A stretch of DNA of 64,000 bases from JAGQYP01 sp041392305 (GTDB lineage: Bacteria; Bacteroidota; Bacteroidia; Flavobacteriales_D; Crocinitomicaceae): positions 59,608 to 123,607 of the forward strand of contig JAWKMJ010000011.1 of assembly GCA_041392305.1 (NCBI GenBank), read 5' to 3'. The position numbers and the translations under genes were made by a program. Below, one piece after another: positions 18,552 to 27,345 of this stretch (position 1 is the first letter of the stretch; every line of letters begins with the position of its first letter). Under the pieces are notes generated by a model that saw only the letters and a program-made list of their open reading frames with translations, made no database searches and was not told the DNA's origin.

Positions 18552-19095
18552 CGGTAAACCATTTATTTTCAATACAAGCTCGAAGTCTGACTTTTGCTCT
18601 ATGAATGATCACCCATAGATTAGACGTACTTACCCCGTATTCATTACAGATTTCTTCTGTATCTCTATCGTTCAATAATTTCTCACTGGCAATGATTCTC
18701 TGATTTTCTGGTAAGGCGGCAAAGCACTCAAGTAAAATGGTTCTCAGTTCTTGATTGTCCATTTCATTTTCGAGAAAATTTAGATCGTTTTTTGACATGG
18801 CTTCAATTTTCCAATGACCTTCGCCTTTGCCGTCTTCCTGAAAGAAATTGGAAAATGTACTTGTTGTTTTTACTTCTTTTTTGCGCCAATAGTCAATGAT
18901 CTTTCGACTAATGATGGTAGCCAGATAGGATTTAGGATTGGATATGGAATCCAAATTTTCTTCATTTTTCAGTATAGACAAAAAGGTTTCCTGAACAAAG
19001 TCATTTGCAAGATCTTCATCATACACTTTATAAAATGCCAAATTGTAAAGGAAGTCGGAGTACTCATCTACCCATAATTCAATTACATTTTTCAT
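18538..19095 (-). CDS. ECF-type RNA polymerase sigma factor
   Basis: The 185-residue protein has sigma region 2 (LYNLAFYKVYDEDLANDFVQETFLSIL, then SYLATIISRKIIDYWRKK) and region 4 (ECFAALPENQRIIASEKLLNDRDTEEICNEYGVSTSNLWVIIHRAKVRLRACIE) with its HTH. The spacing between the two regions is normal for extracytoplasmic-function sigma factors. It directs RNA polymerase to a dedicated promoter set, probably an envelope or stress regulon. It is followed by, and overlaps, a small ZAS-like partner. Confidence 0.92.
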   Translation of the reverse strand: MKNVIELWVDEYSDFLYNLAFYKVYDEDLANDFVQETFLSILKNEENLDSISNPKSYLATIISRKIIDYWRKKEVKTTSTFSNFFQEDGKGEGHWKIEAMSKNDLNFLENEMDNQELRTILLECFAALPENQRIIASEKLLNDRDTEEICNEYGVSTSNLWVIIHRAKVRLRACIENKWFTDESM

Positions 19096-19251
19096 TCTTT
19101 TTTGCCTTAGTTTGTACTACGAGTATACTGTTTTTTTCTTGATTTGAACATAGTTTCTGAACGGATTCCTTACTTTTCCTAAAGAATATTGTCCGATTTA
19201 TGTTGGCATTCAAACCAATATTATCTATTTTTAGCTCAAATAATCAATCTC

Positions 19252-19740
19252 ATGAAACAAATAGCATCATTAGGTATTTTATTCCTTTTACTTATTTCTT
19301 GTTCTCAACCAAAAAAAGAAGAAACAGCTAAGAAAAAAGATGAAGAGATTAAAGCAAATCACAATGATGTTAGAAAACCATTCACAGAACTCGAGGCAAA
19401 GAAGTTCTATGAGGGTATTAGGAAGGAAGGAACCGACAAAGAATACAAGTTTCGTGTAGATTCTATCGGTACAGATCAAATGACTATGTTTGGAGTGAGC
19501 CTTTTTGGGGAAGAACCTGAAGTAAGTGGTTTAGCAATGTCAGCTACATCTGATAGCGCAATGGTTTATTTGATTGGAGACAAGTTAGTAATCGAACTTT
19601 ATGATGGAGTAGCTAATTTTTTCAATCAGGATCAATTAACAAAAACGGAAAGTTTTATTAAAAAGGAATACCGTTTCAATATGAAGGATATTCAACTCAC
19701 AAAAAAATATCCTAAGAAAACGGAACAACCTAATAAATAA
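19252..19740 (+). CDS. Hypothetical lipoprotein
   Basis: The start at 19252 is chosen because it directly precedes a lipoprotein signal peptide with lipobox LISC (Cys at residue 17). An upstream in-frame TTG or other start would add a long non-signal stretch. The 162-residue protein has a lysine/glutamate-rich linker and a small alpha/beta region (LGTDQM..FGVSLFGEEPEV, VYLIGDKLVIELYDG). No known domain is recognised. It is divergent from the sigma-factor gene and is followed 12 bases later by the tandem repeat-protein genes, so it may head their operon. Confidence 0.7.
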   Translation: MKQIASLGILFLLLISCSQPKKEETAKKKDEEIKANHNDVRKPFTELEAKKFYEGIRKEGTDKEYKFRVDSIGTDQMTMFGVSLFGEEPEVSGLAMSATSDSAMVYLIGDKLVIELYDGVANFFNQDQLTKTESFIKKEYRFNMKDIQLTKKYPKKTEQPNK

Positions 19741-19752
19741 CCCATTTATTTC

Positions 19753-21384
19753 ATGCGTTTTTTGATCCTTTTTCTAATTGCTTTACTAGGGAATGCGCAA
19801 ATAGTCAAAGGTAATGAGGCTTCTTTTTTCTTTGATGATTTAGTCTACATGATCGATGGAAGGGAAGTTGGTTCTCAACTTGTTCCGGATTACGAGAATT
19901 TAAGTGTGGGGGTTAAGGGGATTACTGGATATCTGATTGAAGATGGATTGGTAGAGCTGGGAATGGAGGTAGTAATTACTGACGTGAATTCCAATAGATT
20001 GTTGTATTCTCCCGATATGCTTGAAAATACTAAATTGAATTTAGAGGAAGTGTCTCAGGTTCATTTTGATATCAATTTGAATGAAGATTTTCAAAAGGAT
20101 GAGGAATACTTCATTAAAATCAAAATGTGGGATAAAAAGACGAAAAAGAGCTTTTCTAAACATTCATCTTTCAAAATAACTGACCCCCTCCGGAATGAAA
20201 ATGTTTATGTGGATGTTCGTCGGCTCAATGTGGCTGGATACAAATTTTATATCAATGGAGATCGTTTGTATACCTCCAATTATATTCGCCTGGGAGATGA
20301 ATTGGTGATCGATATGTTCTTCAAAGAATTAGAAATCGAACAGGATGAGGATATTGTGATTATAACCGAGATGATTGATGAGCAGAATTCTACCAAAATG
20401 ATCTTGGAAAACGATTTCGTTATTAAAGACAAAAATGAAATGATCAAAAGTGTATTGATCAAAAGTTTGCTTTATGATACGAGTTTGAAACCTGATGAAT
20501 CTTACATTTTTCACATGCAATTTCACAACGCCTCTAGAAATCAAAAACTGGATATGAAGTTTCGGATAGTTCTAATGGATTCGGATTGGAAAGTTGATGC
20601 GGAGAAAGTTCCTGGAGTAAATATGGAAGTTCGTTTGAATAACGAGCCTGCCAAAACAAATCCGGTTCTGGAAATTGGGGATCGCTTAGATTTTGAGTTA
20701 TCGGGTTTTTGGAATAAACAAAGATCTGATTTTGGTTTTGGAAAAATAGGAGGAAGATTGATGGTATTTGATGCTCAAGGTAAAAAGGTTTTTCATACAA
20801 AAGATGTCTTTTCTCAGAATGCAGTATATGTCTTGAATAGTGAAAAAACATTAGCGTACAAGTTTGTTGTTCCTTCTACTCTTCTTCCAAATGGCAAATA
20901 CACTGTGGAATTGGAACTTTGGGATAAATATAGTCATGCCAGTACCCAAAAAAAGTTCATTTTCAAAACTTCAAAAGAAAAAATTATGCCTTATGGGTTA
21001 AACGAAAACCTTTTCCTCCGATGCAAGTTTATGGAAGGAAAAATTCGCCCTGTGGCCGTATTTGTAAATCAAAATGGATACAAAGTTTTCAAAAATAATT
21101 TAAATGCTTCGGATGAAATTGAATTGATTACTTCCATCGAATTGATGAATGGACAATCTTCAAATAATCTAATGCGTTATGTTGAGTTATACGATGAGAA
21201 AGGCGAACTCCTCATTCGGGATGAAGAAGCAATCAAGGATTTTCAAAAAGGTGAAATAATCGCCTCTATGATCATTCCGGAAGAAGGAATTGAATACAAT
21301 AGAAATTATACTTTGGTGGCCATTCTGGAAGATGGAATTGAAGAATTAATGAAAGTGGAATATACATTTTATATCGAACAATGA
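19753..21384 (+). CDS. Secreted four-domain repeat protein, first of a tandem pair
   Basis: The 543-residue protein has a signal peptide (ending near NAQIVKG) and about four consecutive units of roughly 125-135 residues (about 25-150, 150-280, 280-425, 425-543). The units share a scheme: an opening strand, a GD-x-(L/I)-x-(F/I) strand such as RLGDELVIDMFF or EIGDRLDFELSG, and a closing YT(V/L)-x-(V/L)-x-(L/I)-W-D-K type strand. This looks like repeated Ig-like beta-sandwiches. No catalytic motif is seen. It overlaps its paralogue by four bases (ATGA). The function is unknown; an extracytoplasmic binding or scaffolding role is inference. Confidence 0.72.
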   Translation: MRFLILFLIALLGNAQIVKGNEASFFFDDLVYMIDGREVGSQLVPDYENLSVGVKGITGYLIEDGLVELGMEVVITDVNSNRLLYSPDMLENTKLNLEEVSQVHFDINLNEDFQKDEEYFIKIKMWDKKTKKSFSKHSSFKITDPLRNENVYVDVRRLNVAGYKFYINGDRLYTSNYIRLGDELVIDMFFKELEIEQDEDIVIITEMIDEQNSTKMILENDFVIKDKNEMIKSVLIKSLLYDTSLKPDESYIFHMQFHNASRNQKLDMKFRIVLMDSDWKVDAEKVPGVNMEVRLNNEPAKTNPVLEIGDRLDFELSGFWNKQRSDFGFGKIGGRLMVFDAQGKKVFHTKDVFSQNAVYVLNSEKTLAYKFVVPSTLLPNGKYTVELELWDKYSHASTQKKFIFKTSKEKIMPYGLNENLFLRCKFMEGKIRPVAVFVNQNGYKVFKNNLNASDEIELITSIELMNGQSSNNLMRYVELYDEKGELLIRDEEAIKDFQKGEIIASMIIPEEGIEYNRNYTLVAILEDGIEELMKVEYTFYIEQ

Positions 21385-23009
21385 AAGGATTTAAAACAAT
21401 TCTAATACTGCTGTCAATAAATGTTTTTAACCAAATCCAGGCGCAAGAGTTTGGATTTGCAAGTCTTTTGTTTTCATCGGAAGGGGTGGCGTTGAAATCA
21501 AGAGAATTACCTAAATACGAAAACTTAGTCATCAATGTCCTGGGAATTCAGGGCTACAGGCCAATTGAAGGCATGGCAAGTATTGGGATGGAAGTCCGGG
21601 TTTCGGATGCCAAAGATCAACAAATAATGTATAGCCCGGATATGTTTGATGGTCAGAACATACCCATTGATAATATCCCGGCATTGGATTTTAATTTTAG
21701 TCTGACCGAAAATTTTGAAGTAGGACAGACTTATTTTATCTCTGTTAGGCTTTGGGACCGACTTGCAAATTTAGAGATGACTAAAGAAGCTACCATCAAA
21801 GTTTTAGAGCCTATCAAAAATCAAAATGCTGAGATTTCAGAAAAGTTATTTCAAACTGAAACAGTCAAATTGTATTTAAACAAAGGGCGGTATTACAAGG
21901 GTAAACTGATTCGAGAGGGCGATGAGTTGAATATTGATCTTTTTTTAAAGCCAATAGAACTCCAACAAAAAGTTGCGCTCAATTACAGTGTATACTTGCT
22001 TGAGGAAGGGTCGGATAAAAAGATACCTGTTGAGTCGGATGCATTGGCAGTGACAGATCCAAATCAATTGAGGACACTTAATTATTCGATTAAATTTGAA
22101 GGAGATAAAATTCAACCAGGAAAAAAGTATGTATTGGTGGTCTATTTTTCAATTGATGAACTTGAAGCAACTTTGAAATTGGAATACCACTTTGATTATC
22201 TCGAGCCCAGTTTTAAATCAAATACAGAAATCGTTGAGATTGAGGAATTTCATACTTTTTTAAACAAAGAGGAGATTGGGAATAAGCTTCAGGTTTTCCC
22301 TGGTGATCGCATCGATTTTGACATTCGCAACCTAAATACCCAGTTAGTCAACGAATACAATACAAATCGTATCGGCGGAATATTGATTTTGGAAGATGGA
22401 AAAGGGAAGGAAATCTCTAGATCAGATGATTTATTTCAAGACGTGGCTCAAGTCGGTACTGATAAAACTTCAGAAATAACCCTACATTGGAACGCGGCCT
22501 GGGATCTGGAAGAAAATGAAAAATACAAATTGAAAGCCATTATTTGGGATAAGTATTCAAGAAAGAGATTTGAAAAGTCTTATGACTTTAAATCAGCTAA
22601 AATTCTTGAAAGACCTTATGGTAAGGATTTGAATTCTGCAGTTAAATTTGATTTCGACGCTTCTAAAGTAGAGCCGATAAGTGTCTTTGTATTGGTTAAT
22701 GGGTTTAAATACTCTGGCAATGAATTGAAACCGGGAGATGTTGTTTTCTTAAAAGTAGCTGCTCGTAAAATTGAAGGAATAGATGCAAGTGGTTTTAAGA
22801 ATGTGATACAAGTGATAGATAATGAAGGAAATATTTTGAGTGAAAATATTGAGAGAACACCTCAGTTTACAGAAGGAGAAGCGTACGCGACGATTACAAT
22901 TCCCTATTCGAATGAAGAAATTGGTAAAACCTTCAAACTCATTAGCAAACTTGTGGATTTACACGATTTAGTTATTGGAGCGGAATACACTTTTAAAGTT
23001 GTTAGGTAA
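21381..23009 (+). CDS. Secreted four-domain repeat protein, second of a tandem pair
   Basis: The 542-residue protein has a signal peptide ending near NQIQAQ and aligns end to end with its upstream neighbour. Shared landmarks include PKYENLVINVLGIQGY against PDYENLSVGVKGITGY, MYSPDMFDGQNI against LYSPDMLENTKL, and NRIGGILILEDGKGKE against GKIGGRLMVFDAQGKK. The four-unit layout is the same. The pair clearly arose by tandem duplication and has diverged strongly at the protein level, so both copies have probably been kept for a long time. The family is not recognised. Confidence 0.72.
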   Translation: MKGFKTILILLSINVFNQIQAQEFGFASLLFSSEGVALKSRELPKYENLVINVLGIQGYRPIEGMASIGMEVRVSDAKDQQIMYSPDMFDGQNIPIDNIPALDFNFSLTENFEVGQTYFISVRLWDRLANLEMTKEATIKVLEPIKNQNAEISEKLFQTETVKLYLNKGRYYKGKLIREGDELNIDLFLKPIELQQKVALNYSVYLLEEGSDKKIPVESDALAVTDPNQLRTLNYSIKFEGDKIQPGKKYVLVVYFSIDELEATLKLEYHFDYLEPSFKSNTEIVEIEEFHTFLNKEEIGNKLQVFPGDRIDFDIRNLNTQLVNEYNTNRIGGILILEDGKGKEISRSDDLFQDVAQVGTDKTSEITLHWNAAWDLEENEKYKLKAIIWDKYSRKRFEKSYDFKSAKILERPYGKDLNSAVKFDFDASKVEPISVFVLVNGFKYSGNELKPGDVVFLKVAARKIEGIDASGFKNVIQVIDNEGNILSENIERTPQFTEGEAYATITIPYSNEEIGKTFKLISKLVDLHDLVIGAEYTFKVVR

Positions 23010-23565
23010 ACTTTTTGGTTGATTTTCTTAATGAATAAAGAAGAATAAAATCGTAACTAAAATGAGCCATTATCGAACTCCATATCCCATGCTGCTCGAA
23101 TAAATAGCCCATAAATGCAGAAAAAAGAACTAAGAAAACTCCAAACAAAAACATGCCTATGTTTTTAGGATTTAAATAGCCGTGGATTGCAATAAATAGA
23201 ATGGAGGTGAGCCAAATACCAAGCTGACCCTGAATGGCTCCCCGGAATAAGATTTCTTCTCCAAACCCAGTAGAAAATGCAAGAAAAAAGATATCAAATA
23301 GATTCAGATTTAAACCTTGGAAAAACTGCGTTAAGTCATAGGTGGATCTGGAAATGAACGGAATCTCGCTCATTCGTTCGGCTACCATCGCAAAAGAAAT
23401 ACCAAATAAAATTCCTGCTATAATTGAAATCCAACTGTCTGAACTTAAATTAAGTAGTTCGATTTTAGCTCGTCCTTCAAAAATCATATTGATTCCAAAT
23501 CCAATTAAAGGGAAGCCTAGAAGGGTGATCAGACCCAAAATGTATAAATTGTTCTTTTTTAACAA
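23002..23565 (-). CDS. CPBP-family intramembrane metalloprotease
   Basis: The 187-residue membrane protein has the CPBP (CAAX protease/bacteriocin-processing) motifs in order: GFGEEILFRGAIQG (EE-x3-R), LFIAIHGY with a metal-binding histidine, and MAHFSYDFILL. Membrane segments flank the motifs. Family members cleave substrates inside the membrane or act in bacteriocin immunity. The substrate here is unknown. It converges on the repeat-protein gene and overlaps its end by eight bases. Confidence 0.87.
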   Translation of the reverse strand: MLKKNNLYILGLITLLGFPLIGFGINMIFEGRAKIELLNLSSDSWISIIAGILFGISFAMVAERMSEIPFISRSTYDLTQFFQGLNLNLFDIFFLAFSTGFGEEILFRGAIQGQLGIWLTSILFIAIHGYLNPKNIGMFLFGVFLVLFSAFMGYLFEQHGIWSSIMAHFSYDFILLYSLRKSTKKFT

Positions 23566-23594
23566 TTGTTTTTTCGATTAAACCTGTAATTTTG
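23566..23594 (+). promoter_or_regulatory. Bacteroidota-type promoter for the MscS-family gene
   Basis: TTG (23566-23568), an 18-base spacer and TAATTTTG (23587-23594) match the -33/-7 pattern of Bacteroidota promoters. The -7 element ends 22 bases before the ATG at 23617. The -33 element touches the start of the divergent CPBP gene. Confidence 0.65.
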
Positions 23595-23616
23595 GCCTCA
23601 CAAAAGTAGATAAATT

Positions 23617-24879
23617 ATGAAAGATCAAGTGATTAAATTTTTTCAAGATTTGGTTTCAGGAATGGGAGCCGGAGGTGATTTAGCAAAATGGCTAGAATTG
23701 TTAATCATGGTGATTGGATTGGCGATTGTCGTTTTTGCCATGTGGTGGGTTACCAAGAAAATTTTACTTGGTATTATTCACAGTTTTGCAGAAAAATCAA
23801 AAACCACTTGGGACGATCATTTAGTTGAAGAAGGCTTTTTTGGAGTCTTATCCCAATTGATGCCACTGTTTTTTATGGGATTCTTTTTGGATATTGTATT
23901 TTATGCTTTTCCAACTACCGAAACTTTCTTTGACAGGGCGGTAAAGATTGCATTTGTCATTGTCATCAATATTGCCATACTGAGATTCCTGAATGCTTTC
24001 AGAAAAGTTGTAGAAGAACTTCCTCAACTAAAAGATAAACCGTTAAAATCGATTTTTCAATTAGTTAAGATCATTATTTCACTGTTCTTGGTGATTGTTA
24101 TGCTTTCAATTGCAACCAATCAATCACCGGTATTTTTCCTCACTTCTTTAGGTGCAATGACTGCCGTTCTCTTATTAGTATTCAAAGACACAATTTTAGG
24201 TTTTGTTGGAAGTATTCAATTATCGGCCAATGACATGATTCGAGTTGGAGATTGGGTGACAATGGAAAAATATGGAGCAGATGGAGATGTAATGGAAATC
24301 AGTTTGACAACTGTTAAAGTTCAGAATTTTGATAAGACTATTACCACCATTCCAACTTATTCCTTCATTTCAGATTCTTTTAAAAACTGGAGGGGAATGG
24401 AAGAAAGTGATGGGCGTAGAATTGTTCGAGCAATCAATGTGACACAGAAATCCATTAAATTTCTAACTAAGTCGGATATTGAAAAATATAAGAAAATAGC
24501 CATGATTTCAGATTTCATTGAAAGCAAAGAGAGTGAAATTCAAGAGTTCAATGTAAAGAACAACATTCCAAACGCAGAGATGGGGATTAATGGCCGAAAT
24601 CAGACCAATATAGGACTCTTCCGAAAGTACATGGAATACTATTTGAAAAATAATCCAAATATCAATACGGAGATGACTTGTATGGTTAGATTGCTTCCAG
24701 GAACGGAAAAAGGTGTGCCGCTTCAGGTTTACGTTTTCTCTAAAGTAAAGGCGTGGGCGGAATACGAAGTTATTGTTGGTGATATTTTCGACCACCTTTT
24801 AGCGTCTGTACCTTATTTCGATTTAGATATATTTGAAAGTCCTTCAGGGGCAGATTTTAAAACTGCTCTTTCTCAATAG
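23617..24879 (+). CDS. MscS-family mechanosensitive channel (YbdG-like)
   Basis: The 420-residue protein has four or five N-terminal membrane segments. The pore-helix and upper beta region follow: GAMTAVLLLVFKDTILGFVGSIQLSANDMIRVGDWVTMEKYGADGDVMEISLTTVKVQNFDKTITTIPTY, given here in part by its landmarks LGFVGSIQL and GDVMEI. Its length and the conserved FKNWRGMEESDGRRI segment fit the YbdG-type branch. It would release solutes during osmotic downshift. It stands alone between its own promoter and a terminator. Confidence 0.87.
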   Translation: MKDQVIKFFQDLVSGMGAGGDLAKWLELLIMVIGLAIVVFAMWWVTKKILLGIIHSFAEKSKTTWDDHLVEEGFFGVLSQLMPLFFMGFFLDIVFYAFPTTETFFDRAVKIAFVIVINIAILRFLNAFRKVVEELPQLKDKPLKSIFQLVKIIISLFLVIVMLSIATNQSPVFFLTSLGAMTAVLLLVFKDTILGFVGSIQLSANDMIRVGDWVTMEKYGADGDVMEISLTTVKVQNFDKTITTIPTYSFISDSFKNWRGMEESDGRRIVRAINVTQKSIKFLTKSDIEKYKKIAMISDFIESKESEIQEFNVKNNIPNAEMGINGRNQTNIGLFRKYMEYYLKNNPNINTEMTCMVRLLPGTEKGVPLQVYVFSKVKAWAEYEVIVGDIFDHLLASVPYFDLDIFESPSGADFKTALSQ

Positions 24880-24901
24880 ATCTTTGAAGAAATAAATTTT
24901 T

Positions 24902-24930
24902 AAACCCCGATATAAAGTTGGGGTTTTTTT
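24902..24930 (+). terminator. Terminator after the MscS-family gene
   Basis: The arms AAACCCC and GGGGTTT (extendable by two weak pairs) around a short A/T loop are followed by a T-run, 22 bases past the stop codon. Confidence 0.85.
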
Positions 24931-25046
24931 ATTGTCTTTTCTTTTTTTCGTATCCGAAGCATTTATAGTTATCGAGTTTATGTGATATAAGTTACTGCTT
25001 TTCAATTTAAAGGTGTGGAGTTTTGTACATTCTAAGAATTGACAAA

Positions 25047-26786
25047 ATGAAGCAATTTTTTCCCATTTTGGAATGGCTTCCAAAGTATCAAAAGTCTTGG
25101 CTAAGCGGCGATTTATCAGCGGGGTTAACTGTTGGGATTATGCTGATTCCCCAGGGGATGGCTTATGCAATGATTGCTGGTTTGCCGGCTGTTTATGGCT
25201 TGTATGCGGCATTATTTCCTCAGGTAATCTATGCTATTTTTGGAACATCAAGACAATTGGCTGTGGGACCTGTTGCAATGGATTCTCTCTTGGTGGCTTC
25301 CGGTTTATTAGCATTTGCAAAAACAGGTTCTGAGGAGTTCATCCTTCTGGCAATTGTATTGGCCTTTATGATGGGGATGTTTCAATTGCTTCTGGGGATT
25401 ATTCGCATGGGATTTCTTGTCAATTTTCTTTCTAAACCTGTCATTTCTGGATTTACCTCTGCGGCGGCCATCATCATTGCTCTTTCCCAACTCAAGCACT
25501 TGATTGGTGTAAATATCCCGAGAAATAATAAAATCCATTTGCTTTTAAATGATGCATTCTTGGCAATGGATCAAATTCATTGGATCACTTTAGGCATTGG
25601 ATTAATATCCATAATTGTAATTAAAGTATTGAAGAAAATGCTCCCAAAAATTCCAGCAGCTCTTGTCGTCGTAGTTCTAGGGACTTCAATTGTTGCACTT
25701 TTGGAAATGGATTCACACGGTGTTAAAATTGTCGGGGAAATTCCAAAAGGTTTTCCATCATTCGCTTTTCCAGATTTATATAATGCACCTATTTTAGATT
25801 TAATACCTATTGCTTTAACTCTTTCCGTAATTGCGTTTATGGAAGCATTTTCCGTTGCGAAAGCAATAGAAGAAAAACACGATGACTATGAAGTTGATGC
25901 AAATAAGGAGTTGATTGCTCTTGGAATGTCAAATATTATCGGATCCTTATTTCAATCTTATCCAACTACTGGAGGCTTTTCAAGAACTGCAGTAAGTGAT
26001 CAGGCTGGCGCAAAAACAGGAATGTATTCCATCGTTTCAGCCTTTGTTGTTGGATTGACTCTATTGTTTTTCACACCTCTTTTCTACTTTTTACCAAATG
26101 CTGTTTTGGCTGCAATTATTATGGTTGCGGTATTTGGATTGATTGATATTAAATTGCCAAAATACCTCTGGAAACATAACAAAGAGGAGTTTTTTTTATT
26201 ATTGATTACTTTTGGGGTAACACTTTCGGTCGGAATTGTGTCTGGAATTCTTGTTGGGGTAGTGGTTTCATTACTTCTTTTGGTTTACCGTACCTCTAGA
26301 CCACACATGGCAACCCTAGTTCGAATTGGAGATACGGCAATTTATAGGAATAAAAATCGATTTGAGAATGCGGTAGATCGACCAGATGTATTAGTTGTGA
26401 GGTTTGATTCGCAAATTTATTTTGGTAATCAGCAATTTTTTAAATCTGAATTACTCAAAAGAATTCATGAAAAAGGAAATGATCTAAGATTAGTCGTGCT
26501 CAGTGCGGAGTCAGTCAACTATATTGATGCAACAGGAATTCACATGCTAAAACAGTTGGTTGATGAATTGGGAAATCGAAATATTCGATTTTATGTAAGT
26601 GGAGTTATCGGCCCGGTACGAGATATAATTAATACAACGGATCTCAAAGAAGCCATTTCCGAAAATGTTCAGTTTTTAAATTGTCAGGATGCAATCAATT
26701 ATTTTGAATGCGGTGAATGTGTAGATTATGCTCACAAAAATATCAGTACACAATGCAAAGGAGATTTTAAATTGGAGTCTGTGTAA
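25047..26786 (+). CDS. SulP-family anion transporter with STAS domain
   Basis: The ATG at 25047 is chosen over an upstream TTG because it starts the usual N-terminus (MKQFFPILEWLPKYQKSWLSGDLSAGLTVG). The 579-residue protein has 10-14 membrane segments and the SulP hallmark LIPQGMAYAMIAGLPAVYGLYAALFPQ, shortened here to PQGMAYA and GLYAALFP. The C-terminal STAS domain (about 430-560) has VVLSAESVNYIDATGIHML, with the family's conserved DATG loop. Members carry sulfate, bicarbonate or other anions across the inner membrane. Two cysteines near the C-terminus (ECGECVDYA) are an extra detail. Confidence 0.9.
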   Translation: MKQFFPILEWLPKYQKSWLSGDLSAGLTVGIMLIPQGMAYAMIAGLPAVYGLYAALFPQVIYAIFGTSRQLAVGPVAMDSLLVASGLLAFAKTGSEEFILLAIVLAFMMGMFQLLLGIIRMGFLVNFLSKPVISGFTSAAAIIIALSQLKHLIGVNIPRNNKIHLLLNDAFLAMDQIHWITLGIGLISIIVIKVLKKMLPKIPAALVVVVLGTSIVALLEMDSHGVKIVGEIPKGFPSFAFPDLYNAPILDLIPIALTLSVIAFMEAFSVAKAIEEKHDDYEVDANKELIALGMSNIIGSLFQSYPTTGGFSRTAVSDQAGAKTGMYSIVSAFVVGLTLLFFTPLFYFLPNAVLAAIIMVAVFGLIDIKLPKYLWKHNKEEFFLLLITFGVTLSVGIVSGILVGVVVSLLLLVYRTSRPHMATLVRIGDTAIYRNKNRFENAVDRPDVLVVRFDSQIYFGNQQFFKSELLKRIHEKGNDLRLVVLSAESVNYIDATGIHMLKQLVDELGNRNIRFYVSGVIGPVRDIINTTDLKEAISENVQFLNCQDAINYFECGECVDYAHKNISTQCKGDFKLESV

Positions 26787-26818
26787 CAATAGTTACTGAC
26801 AAGGCCTCAAATCTCGTT

Positions 26819-26826
26819 TAACTTTG
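26819..26826 (+). promoter_or_regulatory. -7 promoter element for trxA
   Basis: TAACTTTG is a full match to TAnnTTTG, 28 bases before the thioredoxin ATG. No TTG at the expected -33 distance is evident. Confidence 0.5.
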
Positions 26827-26854
26827 TATCATAAAACAACTTAAGATTAGAAAA

Positions 26855-27208
26855 ATGGCAACTAGTAAATTAAATATTGAAACATTTAGAGAGAAGGTTT
26901 TCGATTATACACAAGGAGGGGAATGGAAATTTGCAGGGGATAAGCCTGCAATTATTGACTTTTATGCAGATTGGTGTGGACCTTGTAAAATGGTAGCTCC
27001 TATTTTAGAAGATTTGTCTGAAGAATATGCAGGGAAATTAGATATCTATAAAGTAGATACTGAAGTAGAACAAGAGCTAGCCGCAATGTTTAGAATTCGT
27101 TCTATACCTTCCATATTGTTTATTCCCAAGGATGGTCAGCCAATGATGCAAGCTGGAGCTTTGCCAGCAAGTAGTTTCAGGGAAGTTATTGAAAAAGAAT
27201 TGCTATAG
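26855..27208 (+). CDS. trxA: Thioredoxin
   Basis: The 117-residue protein has the thioredoxin fold and active site: IIDFYADWCGPCKMVAPIL with W-C-G-P-C near residues 44-48, then the cis-proline loop RSIPSILFIPKDG. It reduces protein disulfides in the cytoplasm using thioredoxin reductase. It has no signal peptide. It has a -7 element upstream and a structured 3' region downstream. It is about ten residues longer at the N-terminus than E. coli thioredoxin, which is common in Bacteroidota. Confidence 0.93.
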   Translation: MATSKLNIETFREKVFDYTQGGEWKFAGDKPAIIDFYADWCGPCKMVAPILEDLSEEYAGKLDIYKVDTEVEQELAAMFRIRSIPSILFIPKDGQPMMQAGALPASSFREVIEKELL

Positions 27209-27220
27209 TTAGAGTTCATG

Positions 27221-27345
27221 ATAGGAGAGGGGACACACAAAAAGAAGAATTTCATACTAGCTATGTGAATTGGACGCACTGATTTTTGTGTAAAAGGGAT
27301 ATATTCGTTAATAGTTTTAGCAAAATAACCCTTCTCCTATTTTTT
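27221..27345 (+). ncRNA. Candidate structured RNA (three nested stems) in the trxA 3' region
   Basis: The gap after trxA folds into nested arms. The outer stem pairs 27221-27232 (ATAGGAGAGGGG) with 27329-27340 (CCCTTCTCCTAT), with one G-U pair. The middle stem is a perfect 9 bp, ACACAAAAA (27235-27243) with TTTTTGTGT (27283-27291). The inner hairpin is 27248-27256 with 27262-27271, with one bulge. A run of six T follows the outer stem, so the plus strand is favoured. It may be a trxA 3' UTR element or terminator, or an independent RNA. No known family is asserted. Confidence 0.45.
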
